Assembly: GCF_000300975.2 (NCBI RefSeq)
Contig: NZ_AEEC02000017.1
Coordinates: 53,594-117,593 of the forward strand
Source: Herbaspirillum frisingense GSF30
Lineage (GTDB): Bacteria; Pseudomonadota; Gammaproteobacteria; Burkholderiales; Burkholderiaceae_D
Direction of reading: 5' to 3'
Length of the DNA stretch: 64,000 bases
Shown here: positions 17,827 to 26,648 of the stretch, one piece after another
How positions within the stretch are numbered: the stretch's first letter is position 1
Layout: each line of letters opens with the position of its first letter
Position numbers and translations under genes: made by a program
Notes under the pieces: generated by a model
Told to the model about the DNA's origin: nothing
Seen by the model: only the letters and a program-made list of their open reading frames with translations
Database searches by the model: none

Positions 17827-20800
17827 ACTGGCTGCGCCTGCTCCCGCTCCCGCTGTTGATCCTGGTGACGGGACTGGGTGTGACCTGGACCGCCTGGGAC
17901 CACGAGCGCGAAGCCGCCAGCAAGGAACTGCATACCCAGTTCTCCTCCGTGCTGCGCGAGACGGTCAGCCGCATCGAGCAGCGCATGGCCGCCTACCAAC
18001 AGATGCTGCACGGCGTGCAGGGCCTGGTGGGTGCTACCGGCAACATCGACCGCAACCAGTTCCGCGATTACGTGGAGGCCCTGAACCTGGACGCCAACTT
18101 CTCCGGCATCCAGGTCATCTCGATCGAGGAGTGGGTCCCCGCCGCCGGGCTGGATGCGCATCTGGCGCGCATGGCGCGCCAGGGCGTGACCGATTACAAG
18201 ATACGCCCGCCCGGCACCCGTGACGGCTATGCCCCCACGGTACTGCGCGAGCCCTACGTGGGCCGCAATCGCTTCCCCTTCGGCAACGACCAGTGGTCTG
18301 ATCCGGTGCGGCGCACGGCCATGGAAAAGGCCCGCGACTCCGGCATGGCGACCATCTCCGGCAAGCTGGAGCTGGCCCAGGAAGGACCGGCAATACCGGC
18401 CTTCATGATGTACCTGCCGCTGTATGAGCGCGGCAAGCCGCAAGGCACCATCGAACAACGTCGCGCCAGTCTGATCGGCTGGGTGCATGCGGTCTTCCGC
18501 ATGAGCGACGTGATCGCCAGCCTCTATGGCGAAAACACCCGCACCATCGTCTTTTCGCTGTACGACGGCGTGACCCAGGAGCCCGCAGCGCTGATGTACC
18601 GCTCCGCGGTCACCGACCAACAGCTGCCGGCCCGCCTGAAGGCCGACGAATACCTGGTCGTGGCCAATCACAACTGGACGCTGTCGATGCACACCACCGA
18701 CGCCTTCAACGCCCAGTTTGGCCGCAACGCCGAACCCCTGATCGCCGCCACCGGTATCGGCATGAGCATCACCCTGGCGCTGCTGGCCTGGCTGATGATG
18801 TCCAGCCGGGTGCGCGCGGTGCGACTGGCGCAGAAGATGACGGTGGAGCTACGCGCCAGCGAAGAACAGTTCCGTGCCATTGCCGACTGCACCGTCAACT
18901 GGGAAGTCTGGTGGGGCCTGGACGGCCGCCCGCGCTGGATCAACCATGCCGTGCGCGACTACACCGGCTACAGCGTCGAGGAATGCCTGGCCATGCCGGA
19001 CTTCATCGGCTGCATCGTGCACCCCGATGACGAACGCCGCATCCGCGCCGAACTGGCACGCTGCATGGACGGCCAGAAGCGCGAGGATGTCGAGTTCCGT
19101 TGCGTGCGCAAGGATGGCACGGTGTTCTGGCTGGCCCTGTCATCGGCACCGATCACCGATTCGCAGGGCAACTTCACGGGCTTTCGTACCAGCAGCCGCG
19201 ACATCACCGATCGCAAGCAGATCGAAGCCGAACTGCGCATCTCGGCAGTGGCCTTCGATTCACGCGAAGGCATGCTCATCACCGATGCCAACAGCAAGAT
19301 CCTGCGCGTGAACAAGGCCTTCACCGAAATCACCGGCTATACCGCCGAGGAAATCGTCGGCAAGCACCCCAATCTGCTGCGCTCGGACCGCCACGGCCCG
19401 GCCTTCTTTCAGGAAATGCGCGAGAGCATCCGGCGCTTCGGCAAATGGCAGGGCGAAATCTGGGACCGCCGCAAGAACGGCGAGGTCTATCCCGAATGGC
19501 TGACCATCTCGGCGGTCAAGAACCGGGACAACCAGGTCACCCATTACGTCAGCACCCATCACGACATCAGCGACCGCAAGCTGGCCGAGGAGCGCATCCG
19601 CGAACTGGCCTTCTTCGACGCCCTGACCCGCCTGCCCAACCGCACCCTGCTGCTGGATCGCCTGAAGCAGGCCATCGCCCTGTCGCTGCGCACCCGCACC
19701 TGCGGCGCGCTGCTGTTCATCGACCTCGACCACTTCAAGACCTTGAACGACACCGTCGGCCATGAAAAGGGCGACACCCTGCTCAAGCAGGTAGCCCAGC
19801 GGCTGGTGGCCAACGTGCGCGAAAACGATACCGTGGCCCGGGTCGGCGGCGATGAGTTCGTGGTGGTGCTGGAAGGGCTCAACGAGCTGCAGCAGGAAGC
19901 CGCCACCCAGACCCGTGCCATCGGCGAGAAGATCCTGGCCGCGCTGGGCTCGACCTTCCAGCTGGACGACGTCGAATACCGCGCCACCGCCAGCATCGGC
20001 GCTACCGTCTTCCTGGGGCGCGCGGCCTCGGTGGACGAACTGATGAAGCAGGCCGACCTGGCCATGTACAAGGCCAAGGAGACCGGCCGCAATGCGTTGC
20101 GCTTCTTCGATCCGGCGATGCAGACCGCCGTGCTGGAGCGCGCCACCCTGGAAGCCGGCCTGCGCAAGGCCATCGAGGGCGACCAGTTGCTGCTGCACTA
20201 CCAGCCGCAGGTGGTCGAAGGTGGACGCGTGACCGGCGCCGAAGTGCTGGTGCGCTGGCAGCATCCACAGCGTGGCATGGTGCCGCCGGGCGACTTCATC
20301 CCGCTGGCCGAGGAGACGGGACTGATCCTCTCCCTGGGCAACTGGGTGCTGGAGACCGCCTGCAAGCAACTGGCGATCTGGGCCAAGCGTCCGGCCATGG
20401 CCGAGCTCTCCATCGCCGTCAACGTCAGTGCGCCGCAATTGCGCGAACCCGATTTCGTGCAGACCGTGCTCGACGCCATCGAACGCACCGGCGCCAACCC
20501 GCGTCGCCTGAAACTGGAACTCACCGAAAGCCTGCTGGTGGACAACGTCGAGGACATCATCCAGAAGATGTTCGCCCTCAAGGCTTATGGCGTGGAGTTT
20601 TCGCTGGACGATTTCGGCACCGGCTACTCCTCGCTGTCCTACCTCAAGCGGCTGCCGCTGAATCAGCTTAAAATCGACCAGTCTTTCGTACGCGATGTCC
20701 TGATCGATCCCAACGACGCCTCGATTGCCAAGACCATCGTCAACCTGGCCCAGAGCCTGGGCCTGGGCGTCATCGCCGAAGGCGTTGAAACCGACGCCCA

Positions 20801-20924
20801 GCGCTCCTTCCTGGCCGATGCCGGCTGTCATGCCTATCAGGGGTATTTCTTCTGCCGGCCGGTGACGGTGGAGGCCTTCGAGAAATTCGCCCAGGACCGC
20901 GAGTTCCATATTTCCGCTGCCTAG
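17823..20924 (+). CDS. Membrane CHASE-PAS-PAS-GGDEF-EAL c-di-GMP signalling protein
   Basis: This protein of about 1033 residues has TM1 at residues 5-20, a periplasmic CHASE domain (about 60-270, 'YVEALNLDANFSGIQVI') and TM2 near 300-320. Two PAS/PAC units follow (about 345-470 and 470-590, ending 'TSSRDITDRK' and 'THHDISDRK'). GGDEF is intact ('VGGDEF', with RxxD I-site REND upstream). The EAL domain is also complete: 'AEVLVRW' (EVL variant keeping the catalytic Glu), 'NVSA', 'LELTES', 'SLDDFG', 'LKIDQS' and 'AEGVET'. Both synthesis and breakdown of c-di-GMP are therefore possible. The start is a GTG overlapping the upstream stop by three bases, so it is translationally coupled to the binding protein. 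Confidence 0.93.
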   Translation: MNWLRLLPLPLLILVTGLGVTWTAWDHEREAASKELHTQFSSVLRETVSRIEQRMAAYQQMLHGVQGLVGATGNIDRNQFRDYVEALNLDANFSGIQVISIEEWVPAAGLDAHLARMARQGVTDYKIRPPGTRDGYAPTVLREPYVGRNRFPFGNDQWSDPVRRTAMEKARDSGMATISGKLELAQEGPAIPAFMMYLPLYERGKPQGTIEQRRASLIGWVHAVFRMSDVIASLYGENTRTIVFSLYDGVTQEPAALMYRSAVTDQQLPARLKADEYLVVANHNWTLSMHTTDAFNAQFGRNAEPLIAATGIGMSITLALLAWLMMSSRVRAVRLAQKMTVELRASEEQFRAIADCTVNWEVWWGLDGRPRWINHAVRDYTGYSVEECLAMPDFIGCIVHPDDERRIRAELARCMDGQKREDVEFRCVRKDGTVFWLALSSAPITDSQGNFTGFRTSSRDITDRKQIEAELRISAVAFDSREGMLITDANSKILRVNKAFTEITGYTAEEIVGKHPNLLRSDRHGPAFFQEMRESIRRFGKWQGEIWDRRKNGEVYPEWLTISAVKNRDNQVTHYVSTHHDISDRKLAEERIRELAFFDALTRLPNRTLLLDRLKQAIALSLRTRTCGALLFIDLDHFKTLNDTVGHEKGDTLLKQVAQRLVANVRENDTVARVGGDEFVVVLEGLNELQQEAATQTRAIGEKILAALGSTFQLDDVEYRATASIGATVFLGRAASVDELMKQADLAMYKAKETGRNALRFFDPAMQTAVLERATLEAGLRKAIEGDQLLLHYQPQVVEGGRVTGAEVLVRWQHPQRGMVPPGDFIPLAEETGLILSLGNWVLETACKQLAIWAKRPAMAELSIAVNVSAPQLREPDFVQTVLDAIERTGANPRRLKLELTESLLVDNVEDIIQKMFALKAYGVEFSLDDFGTGYSSLSYLKRLPLNQLKIDQSFVRDVLIDPNDASIAKTIVNLAQSLGLGVIAEGVETDAQRSFLADAGCHAYQGYFFCRPVTVEAFEKFAQDREFHISAA

Positions 20925-20933
20925 GAGCCCCAC

Positions 20934-21641
20934 ATGAGCCATACCTTGTCTGCCTTCCCCATCGACCAGAAATGGCCGGCGCAACATCCCGAACGCATCC
21001 AGCTGTACTCGCTGCCCACGCCCAATGGCGTGAAGGTGTCGATCATGCTGGAAGAAACCGGCCTGCCCTACGAAGCCCACCTGGTGAGCTTCGAGACCAA
21101 TGACCAGATGTCGCCGGCCTTCCTGTCGCTGAACCCGAACAACAAGATTCCGGCCATCATCGATCCCGACGGCCCGGGCGGCAAGCCGCTGCCGCTGTTC
21201 GAATCCGGCGCCATCCTGCTGTACCTGGCCGAAAAGAGCGGCAAGTTCCTGCCGCAGGATGCCGCCGCGCGCTACCAGGTGATCCAGTGGGTGATGTTCC
21301 AGATGGGTGGGGTCGGTCCGATGTTCGGCCAATTGGGCTTCTTCCATCGCTTCGCCGGCAAGGAATATGAAGACAAGCGGCCGCGCGACCGCTACGTCAA
21401 CGAATCCAAGCGCCTGCTGGGCGTCATGGACAAGCAGCTGGCGCAGCATCAGTGGCTGGCCGGCGACGAATACTCCATCGCCGACATCGCCACCTTCCCC
21501 TGGATTCGCAACCTGATCGGTTTCTACGAAGCGGCCGAGCTGGTCGGCTTCAAGGATTTCCCGAACGTGGCGCGCGCGCTGGAAGCCTTCGTGGCGCGTC
21601 CGGCCGTGGTGCGCGGCCTGAATATCCCGGCCCGCGGCTGA
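20934..21641 (+). CDS. Glutathione S-transferase family protein (YfcG/YghU, nu class)
   Basis: This 235-residue protein carries the thioredoxin-like N-domain with the characteristic 'TPNGVKVSIMLEE', in which the Thr/Asn pair replaces the usual catalytic Tyr/Ser. It also has 'NPNNKIPAI' and 'FESGAILLYLAEK', then an all-helical C-domain ('DEYSIADIATFPW'). Nu-class enzymes have strong disulfide-bond reductase activity with glutathione and respond to oxidative stress. It lies 9 bp behind the c-di-GMP gene and is likely co-transcribed, without an obvious functional link. Confidence 0.92.
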   Translation: MSHTLSAFPIDQKWPAQHPERIQLYSLPTPNGVKVSIMLEETGLPYEAHLVSFETNDQMSPAFLSLNPNNKIPAIIDPDGPGGKPLPLFESGAILLYLAEKSGKFLPQDAAARYQVIQWVMFQMGGVGPMFGQLGFFHRFAGKEYEDKRPRDRYVNESKRLLGVMDKQLAQHQWLAGDEYSIADIATFPWIRNLIGFYEAAELVGFKDFPNVARALEAFVARPAVVRGLNIPARG

Positions 21642-21731
21642 GCCGGCGGGCAGGTTGGCTGCCGGCGCAGGGTGTAAATCGCTTTGCGTCGCTACGTCAT
21701 GGGCATTACCATCACGGAAATGCCCACTATC

Positions 21732-21754
21732 GTTGACCAATCCTGTTGGTCAAC
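21732..21754. promoter_or_regulatory. Perfect 9-bp inverted repeat upstream of the esterase gene
   Basis: GTTGACCAA-TCCTG-TTGGTCAAC, a perfect dyad with a 5-bp centre, ending 20 bp before the chosen ATG at 21774. The geometry suits a repressor operator (LacI/TetR/GntR-like). Its presence argues that the longer reading frame from 21684 is not the real start. Confidence 0.55.
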
Positions 21755-21773
21755 CCTGCCTGCCCATGCTTCC

Positions 21774-22886
21774 ATGACGCTTTGCTTCCCGAAACACCAC
21801 CGTCCCTCACGCGCACTGCGCCGTGCCGTACTGGCGGCCGTGTGCGGCCTGTCCCTGCTGACGGCCCTGCCCGGCCAGGCGGTTGATCTCTCCCTCAAGA
21901 CCCTGCGCGTGGGCAATCTGGCCCGCGCCTATTTTTCCGAACGCAACGTCGTCGGCGAAGCGCAACCGCTGATCATCGCCCTGCATGCCAGCGGCTCCAG
22001 CGGCTCGCTGATGGCGCGCGCCACCGGCCTGACCGAGATTGCCGAGGCCGCCGGTTACATGATCGTCTACCCAAACGGTACCGGTCTGGCCATCGACGCC
22101 CGCACCTGGAATTCGGGCGGCTGCTGCGGCTATGCGCAGATGCACAAGGTCGATGACGTGGCCTTCCTGCGCGCCCTGGTCGGCAAGCTGGTCGCCGATG
22201 GTCTGGTCGACCGCCAGCGCGTCTATCTGGTGGGCGTGTCCAATGGCGGCATGATGGCCTATCGCATGGCCGCCGAAGCGCCCGAACTGTTCAAGGCGGT
22301 GGCCGTGGTCAGCGCGGTACTGGACGTGCCGTCCGAGACCGTCAAGGCCCCCATGCCGCTGCTGCACATCCACGGCAGCGACGACCCCTTCATTCCCTTC
22401 CTGGGTGGCATGGGCAAGCAGGAAGTCTCGCAGGTGCCGCGCCTGTCGGTGGCACGCAGCATCGAAGCCTTCATCAAGGCCGACGGCGCCAATCCGCGCC
22501 CGACCGTCAACGACATCCCCGATACCGCCGGCGACGGCACCACCATCCGCCAATACACCTATGCCAGCAAGACCGATCCGCAGGCGGTGGTGCTGTATGA
22601 GGTCAAGGGCGGCGGCCATGCCTGGCCGGGCGGCGTGGTGCCCATCATCAATGGCGGCAAGTCCTCGCAGAACCTGGATACCTCGCGCACCGTGATCAGC
22701 TTCTTCAATGCCCATGGCGGAGGCCCCAAGAACGACAACGAGGACGAGCAGCTGCCGCCGGGCGCGACACCGCTCAAGCCGGCCGCCAATGCTGCGCCCA
22801 CTGCACCCATCGCACCCGCCACCCCCAACGCCGTTCGCAAGGCAGCGCCGACGACACCCCCGGCAGCCAGCCCGGCAGCGCGCTGA
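21774..22886 (+). CDS. Secreted PHB-depolymerase/LpqC-family esterase
   Basis: This 370-residue secreted alpha/beta hydrolase has a signal peptide (MTLCFPKHHRPSRALRR then 'AVLAAVCGLSLLTALPGQA'), an oxyanion region 'LHASGSSGSLM', the lipase box 'GVSNGGMMAYRM' (Ser nucleophile), an Asp in 'HIHGSDDPFIPF' and a late 'GGGHAWPGG' with the catalytic His. The C-terminal 55 residues are a low-complexity Pro/Ala/Thr tail. Relatives are esterase LpqC, feruloyl esterases and poly(3-hydroxybutyrate) depolymerases; short-chain or plant-wall esters are plausible substrates. The ATG at 21774 is chosen because it starts the basic signal-peptide n-region downstream of the 21732-21754 dyad. Confidence 0.85.
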   Translation: MTLCFPKHHRPSRALRRAVLAAVCGLSLLTALPGQAVDLSLKTLRVGNLARAYFSERNVVGEAQPLIIALHASGSSGSLMARATGLTEIAEAAGYMIVYPNGTGLAIDARTWNSGGCCGYAQMHKVDDVAFLRALVGKLVADGLVDRQRVYLVGVSNGGMMAYRMAAEAPELFKAVAVVSAVLDVPSETVKAPMPLLHIHGSDDPFIPFLGGMGKQEVSQVPRLSVARSIEAFIKADGANPRPTVNDIPDTAGDGTTIRQYTYASKTDPQAVVLYEVKGGGHAWPGGVVPIINGGKSSQNLDTSRTVISFFNAHGGGPKNDNEDEQLPPGATPLKPAANAAPTAPIAPATPNAVRKAAPTTPPAASPAAR

Positions 22887-22943
22887 CGTCACCACGACGA
22901 GCAAATCGCACTATCATAGCGGCAGCGTTCAACCCTCATCGCC

Positions 22944-23105
22944 ATGACAATGAAAAGACTCCTGACCAGCATCCTGATCGCCATCGTCCTGTACTTCCTG
23001 CTGCCCTTCGTCGGCAAGCTCATTCCCCACTATCGGCTGGCCGTGATCTGCATCACGGCAGGCATCGTGTCCTTCGCCATCTCGGCCTTGATGGACAAGA
23101 CCTGA
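22944..23105 (+). CDS. Small two-helix membrane protein (53 aa)
   Basis: Reading ATG at 22944 to TGA at 23103 gives 53 residues with two predicted membrane helices, 'LLTSILIAIVLYFLLPFVG' and 'LAVICITAGIVSFAISALM', joined by a short 'KLIPHYR' loop and ending MDKT. The hydrophobicity pattern and the strong terminator directly behind it make a real gene likely. A second ATG two codons later is possible. Function unknown. Confidence 0.65.
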   Translation: MTMKRLLTSILIAIVLYFLLPFVGKLIPHYRLAVICITAGIVSFAISALMDKT

Positions 23106-23123
23106 GGCCGTTGCCTGTTCCAT

Positions 23124-23164
23124 AAAAAATCGGCCGCGACGCCTTCACGTCGCGGCCGATTTTT
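23124..23164. terminator. Strong bidirectional intrinsic terminator
   Basis: A6, a perfect 13-bp stem ATCGGCCGCGACG with a 6-base loop, then T-rich sequence. It ends the small membrane-protein gene and can serve the convergent gene at 23202-23645. Confidence 0.9.
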
Positions 23165-23201
23165 CTTGGCTTGACCGGTCTCAGCCGTTCCTGCGGCTGG
23201 A

Positions 23202-23645
23202 TCAGCACTCACCCTTGCGCGCATGCCCCGGCGGACAGCCCGGTCCGTGGCCAGGTCCTCCACCGGGACCACGATCATCATGCCGGTCATGACGGTCATG
23301 ATCACGCGGCCCCCGACCCGGTGGCGGGCCGCCGCGCCAGCCGCCACGCTGCAGCTCCCAGCCACGCGGCCCTTGATGCCAGACCGGAGCGGCATAGACA
23401 TACCCGGGCCGTTCACGCATCCAATGGCCCTGACGCCACACATGGTGATGCCCGTCCCAGTCCCAGAAACCCGGTGCCCACACATAGCCATGACGCGGCG
23501 GCGGCAACGGTTCGGCCCGCGGTGGCGGCGGCGCGCCGATGTTGATGTTGACCGACACCTGGGCCTGCGCCACGGGCAGGACCGCAGCGGAGGCCGCAAG
23601 CGCGAACAGGGTGGCGAATATTGTTTTTTTAATCATATTAATCAT
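23202..23645 (-). CDS. Secreted WxxGxW (YXWQ)-repeat protein
   Basis: This protein of about 147 residues has a signal peptide (MIKKTIFATLFALAASAAVLPVAQA) and a repeat region of aromatic motifs: 'YVWAPGFWDWDGHHHVWRQG', 'HWMRERPGYVYAAPVW' and 'GWELQRGGW'. This is the WxxGxW/YXWQ pattern of many proteobacterial cell-envelope proteins of unknown function. The last third is a Gly/Pro/His/Asp/Arg-rich tail with several 'DRHD' units, a possible metal-binding segment. Starts at 23645 or 23636 are both plausible; the ribosome site is weak. Confidence 0.8.
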   Translation of the reverse strand: MINMIKKTIFATLFALAASAAVLPVAQAQVSVNINIGAPPPPRAEPLPPPRHGYVWAPGFWDWDGHHHVWRQGHWMRERPGYVYAAPVWHQGPRGWELQRGGWRGGPPPGRGPRDHDRHDRHDDRGPGGGPGHGPGCPPGHARKGEC

Positions 23646-23779
23646 CAAAAAACTGAAGGTTCAGCTAAGACCTCAGCCAGGCGGCGCAGTTCCGGCGCCG
23701 CCCTGGCTATAGCCTCGACTGTGGCCTCGACTGTGGCCTCGACTTTAGCCTCGACTTTAGCCTCGACTTCAGACCTGTA
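23645..23779 (-). repeat. 12-bp tandem repeat (5 units, 23712-23771) inside an in-frame extension beyond the aminotransferase stop
   Basis: Five copies of GCCTCGACTnnn (12 bp; variants GTG, GTG, TTA, TTA, TCA) lie at 23712-23771. On the minus strand they continue in frame after the aminotransferase TGA and encode VEAK-VEAK-VEAT-VEAT-VEA units, then 'ARAAPELRRLAEVLAEP' to a TGA at 23645-23647. The 44-codon extension looks protein-like and amphipathic. It is either a lost C-terminal tail after a nonsense change or a chance open stretch. Confidence 0.6.
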
Positions 23780-25057
23780 TCACGCCCCCTTGGCGTTCTT
23801 GAACATGGTCTTGATGCCGCGAATGGCCTGGCGGATGCGGGACTCGTTCTCGATCAGGGCGAAGCGCACGTACTCGTCACCATATTCGCCGAAGCCGATA
23901 CCGGGCGAGACGCAGACCTTGGCCTGCTCCAGCAGGATGCGCGAGAACTCCAGCGAGCCGAACTGGCGATACGGTTCCGGAATGCGCGCCCAGATGTACA
24001 TCGAGGCCTTGGGTACATCGACCATCCAGCCGGCTTCGTGCAGGCCCTTGACCAGTACGTTGCGGCGCTTTTCATAGTTGGCGCGGATTTCCTCCACGCA
24101 AGCCTGGTCGCCCTCCAGCGCGGCAATGGCCGCCACCTGTACCGGCGTGAAGCTGCCGTAGTCGTGATAGCTCTTGATGCGCGCCAGGGCCGCCACCAGG
24201 CGGGCATTGCCGACCATGAAGCCGATCCGCCAGCCGGCCATGTTGTAGCTCTTGGAGAGGGTGAAGAACTCCACCGCGACCTCGCGCGCACCTGGCACCT
24301 GCATGATGGACGGCGCTTTCCAGCCATCGAAGGTGATGTCGGCATAGGCCAGGTCATGCACCACCAGGATCTGGTGTTCCCGTGCCAGCTTGACCACCCG
24401 TTCGAAGAATTCCAGCTCCACGCACTGCGCGGTCGGGTTGGAGGGGAAGCCCAGGATCATCATCTTCGGCTTGGGGTAGCTCTCGCGCACCGCGCGTTCC
24501 AGCTCGTCGAAGAAGTCCACGCCGGGGCTCATGCGCACGGAGCGGATATTGGCGCCGGCAATGACCGCACCGTAGATGTGGATGGGATAGCTGGGATTGG
24601 GTACCAGCACGGTATCGCCCTTGTCCAGCGTGGCCAGCATCAGGTGCGCCAGGCCTTCCTTGGAACCGATGGTGACGATGGCCTCGCTGTCGGGATCGAA
24701 GTCCACCTCGTAGCGGCTGCGATACCAATGCGCGATGGCGCGGCGCAGGCGCGGGATGCCCTTGGAGGACGAATAGCCATGCGTGTCGGGGCGCTGCGCC
24801 ACCTCCACCAGCTTCTCGACGATGTGCGGTGGCGTCGGACCATCGGGGTTGCCCATGGACATGTCGATGATGTCCTCGCCACGCCGGCGCGCCGCCATCT
24901 TCAGTTCGGCGGTGATGTTGAAGACGTAGGGCGGCAGGCGCTCGATGCGCGGGAAGCTGACCGGGAAGGCGTCGGCGGGTGCAGCAGAAACGGAGGAAGA
25001 GGAAGAAGAAGCGTCAGGCGAGCGCGAGGGATCGCGCGAATCGGCGGATTGCGTCAT
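23780..25057 (-). CDS. alaC: Pyridoxal-phosphate aminotransferase, AlaC type
   Basis: This 425-residue class I/II aminotransferase has '[11 protein letters not shown]', '[18 protein letters not shown]', 'FPSNPTAQ' (Asn contacting PLP), 'HDLAYADI', the PLP lysine in '[12 protein letters not shown]', and the carboxylate-binding Arg near '[15 protein letters not shown]'. AlaC-type enzymes make alanine from pyruvate and glutamate. The N-terminus has a Ser-rich low-complexity stretch (ASSSSSSVS) before the fold begins near residue 33. A 12-bp repeat that extends the frame lies directly after the stop. No amino-acid biosynthesis genes adjoin it. Confidence 0.88.
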   Translation of the reverse strand: MTQSADSRDPSRSPDASSSSSSVSAAPADAFPVSFPRIERLPPYVFNITAELKMAARRRGEDIIDMSMGNPDGPTPPHIVEKLVEVAQRPDTHGYSSSKGIPRLRRAIAHWYRSRYEVDFDPDSEAIVTIGSKEGLAHLMLATLDKGDTVLVPNPSYPIHIYGAVIAGANIRSVRMSPGVDFFDELERAVRESYPKPKMMILGFPSNPTAQCVELEFFERVVKLAREHQILVVHDLAYADITFDGWKAPSIMQVPGAREVAVEFFTLSKSYNMAGWRIGFMVGNARLVAALARIKSYHDYGSFTPVQVAAIAALEGDQACVEEIRANYEKRRNVLVKGLHEAGWMVDVPKASMYIWARIPEPYRQFGSLEFSRILLEQAKVCVSPGIGFGEYGDEYVRFALIENESRIRQAIRGIKTMFKNAKGA

Positions 25058-25364
25058 GGAAGACTTTCACGTAAGCGCCCGGAACCGTCCGAGCGACGTT
25101 GGAACACATGTTCCGCGAATGATTCTATGCGCGAACCTTCATATGCACAAGCCGGGATGTGACTGACCGCAAGACATTTTGTGCATTCCTCCCTCACCAT
25201 CGGTTCGGACTGAGCGGACTGAGTAGCGGCGCAGCCGCGTATCGAAGGGGGCGTGACGGCAGCACCTCATGAGAGCCTTCGATACGGCCCTGACGGGCCT
25301 ACTCAGGACGAACGGTCAGCCGCGGCGCGGGCTGGTCCGATGACGAAGCCCGCCAGCAATGCAT
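25058..25364. other. 307-bp spacer holding mosaic repeat copy 1
   Basis: Contains the promoter of the aminotransferase gene on its left side and the palindromic repeat at 25203-25313, which lies just downstream of the acyl-CoA ligase gene. Nothing else is recognisable. Confidence 0.5.
25203..25313. repeat. Dispersed mosaic palindromic repeat, copy 1
   Basis: One of three related elements in the window (others 30131-30253 and 61755-61850). Outer ends are GTTCGGACTGAG and CTCAGGACGAAC, roughly inverted. Inside lie 'GTAGCGGCGCAGCCGCGTAT' and 'GATACGGCCCTGACGGGCCT', each able to form its own hairpin. This copy has a 9-bp duplication of CGGACTGAG at the left end. Confidence 0.8.
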
Positions 25365-26636
25365 TCATTCGTACTTGCGCGCATCCTCGATCACCTTGCC
25401 ATCGTTGGGCAGGCTGCCCGGCGCCACCAGCAGGACCTCGCCGCGCAGCTTGGTCACATCACGCAGGCTACCGGCCAGCGCCGTGACATCGACCGCAGGA
25501 TCAGCCGGATCACCCACTTCGCAATGCAGGGTCATGACGTCATTGGCCATCTCGCCGGACACCACCAGCCGTGCCCGCAGCACGTCGCCATGGCGGCGCA
25601 GCACATCGGCCACCTGCGAGGGATGGACGAACATGCCGCGGACCTTGGTGGTCTGGTCGGCGCGACCCATCCAGCCCTTGATGCGGGTATTGGTGCGCCC
25701 GCAGGGAGAGATGCCCTGTACCACCGCCGACAGGTCACCGGTACCGAAGCGGATCATCGGATAGTCGGGATTGAAGGAGGTCACCACCACCTCGCCCACC
25801 TCGCCCTCGGCCACCGGATCACCGGTGCCGGGCCGCACGATTTCCAGGATCAGCGATTCGTCCAGCACCATGCCGGGATGTACGGCGCCGTCGCTCATGG
25901 TCTCGTAGGCGATATTGCCGATATCGGCCGAGGCATACAGCTGCAGCACCTGCGGTACGCCGTGTTCATGGAACCAGTGGCGCAGCGACGGCGGCAACGC
26001 TTCGGCGCTGACCAGGGCACGCTGCACGCTGGAGATGTCGGCGCCCATTTCCTGCGCCTTCTCGATGATGATCTTGAGAAAGGACGGCGTGCCGACATAG
26101 GCATCCGGCTTCAGGGCCGTCATCGCATTGACCTGCAGCTCGGTCTGGCCGATGCCGGCCGGAATGACCGCGCAACCCAGGCGGGCCGCCGCACCTTCCA
26201 CCATGAAGGCCGCCGGCGTGAAATGGTAGGCAAAGCAGTTCTGCAGGATGTGGCCGGCCTGCAGGCCGAGCGCCTTCATCGGGCTGGCAAAGCGCCACCA
26301 GTCGGCCGCGTGGCCTTCGGGATCGTAGATCGGCCCGGGCGAGACGAACAGCCGCCGCAATTGGCGTGCCGGCGTGGTGTTGAGCCCGCCGAAGGGGCTT
26401 TCGCGGGTCTGCAGTTCTTTCAGGTCCGACTTGCGCGTGACCGGCAATTGCGCCAGGTCCGCGCGCGAACGGATGGCCGCAGCGTCGATGCCCGCCAGGA
26501 TGCGCGCCCAGCCCGGTGCGGCCTGCGCGCGCGCCAGCAGGGATGGCAAGGCCTGCATCAGCTGCGCTTCGCGCTGGGCCGGATCGCGTCGTTCCAGCGC
26601 ATCCAGCTGCTGCATGAATTCGATGGGATCGGACAT
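25365..26636 (-). CDS. Phenylacetate-CoA ligase-like AMP-forming enzyme
   Basis: This 423-residue PaaK-family adenylate-forming enzyme has 'VSPGPIYDPEGHAADWWRF', 'YVGTPSFLKIIIEKA', 'YASADIGNIAYE' and 'TTKVRGMFVHPSQV' (C-terminal hinge region). PaaK enzymes activate arylacetates or other carboxylates with CoA; no paa catabolic genes are adjacent, so the substrate is open. It is the last gene of the seven-gene operon starting at 34227, 12 bp behind the ABC ATPase gene. A second acyl-CoA synthetase begins the same operon. Confidence 0.87.
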   Translation of the reverse strand: MSDPIEFMQQLDALERRDPAQREAQLMQALPSLLARAQAAPGWARILAGIDAAAIRSRADLAQLPVTRKSDLKELQTRESPFGGLNTTPARQLRRLFVSPGPIYDPEGHAADWWRFASPMKALGLQAGHILQNCFAYHFTPAAFMVEGAAARLGCAVIPAGIGQTELQVNAMTALKPDAYVGTPSFLKIIIEKAQEMGADISSVQRALVSAEALPPSLRHWFHEHGVPQVLQLYASADIGNIAYETMSDGAVHPGMVLDESLILEIVRPGTGDPVAEGEVGEVVVTSFNPDYPMIRFGTGDLSAVVQGISPCGRTNTRIKGWMGRADQTTKVRGMFVHPSQVADVLRRHGDVLRARLVVSGEMANDVMTLHCEVGDPADPAVDVTALAGSLRDVTKLRGEVLLVAPGSLPNDGKVIEDARKYE

Positions 26637-26648
26637 GAGGCCCTCCCC

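Noticed and set aside
19260..21740. Minus-strand open frame of about 826 codons opposite the c-di-GMP protein and GST
   Set aside because: No domains, unusual residue composition; the plus-strand genes have complete catalytic motifs.
23712..23771. 12-bp repeats considered as a CRISPR or regulator array
   Set aside because: No spacers; codon-phase repetition fits a protein-coding or slippage repeat.
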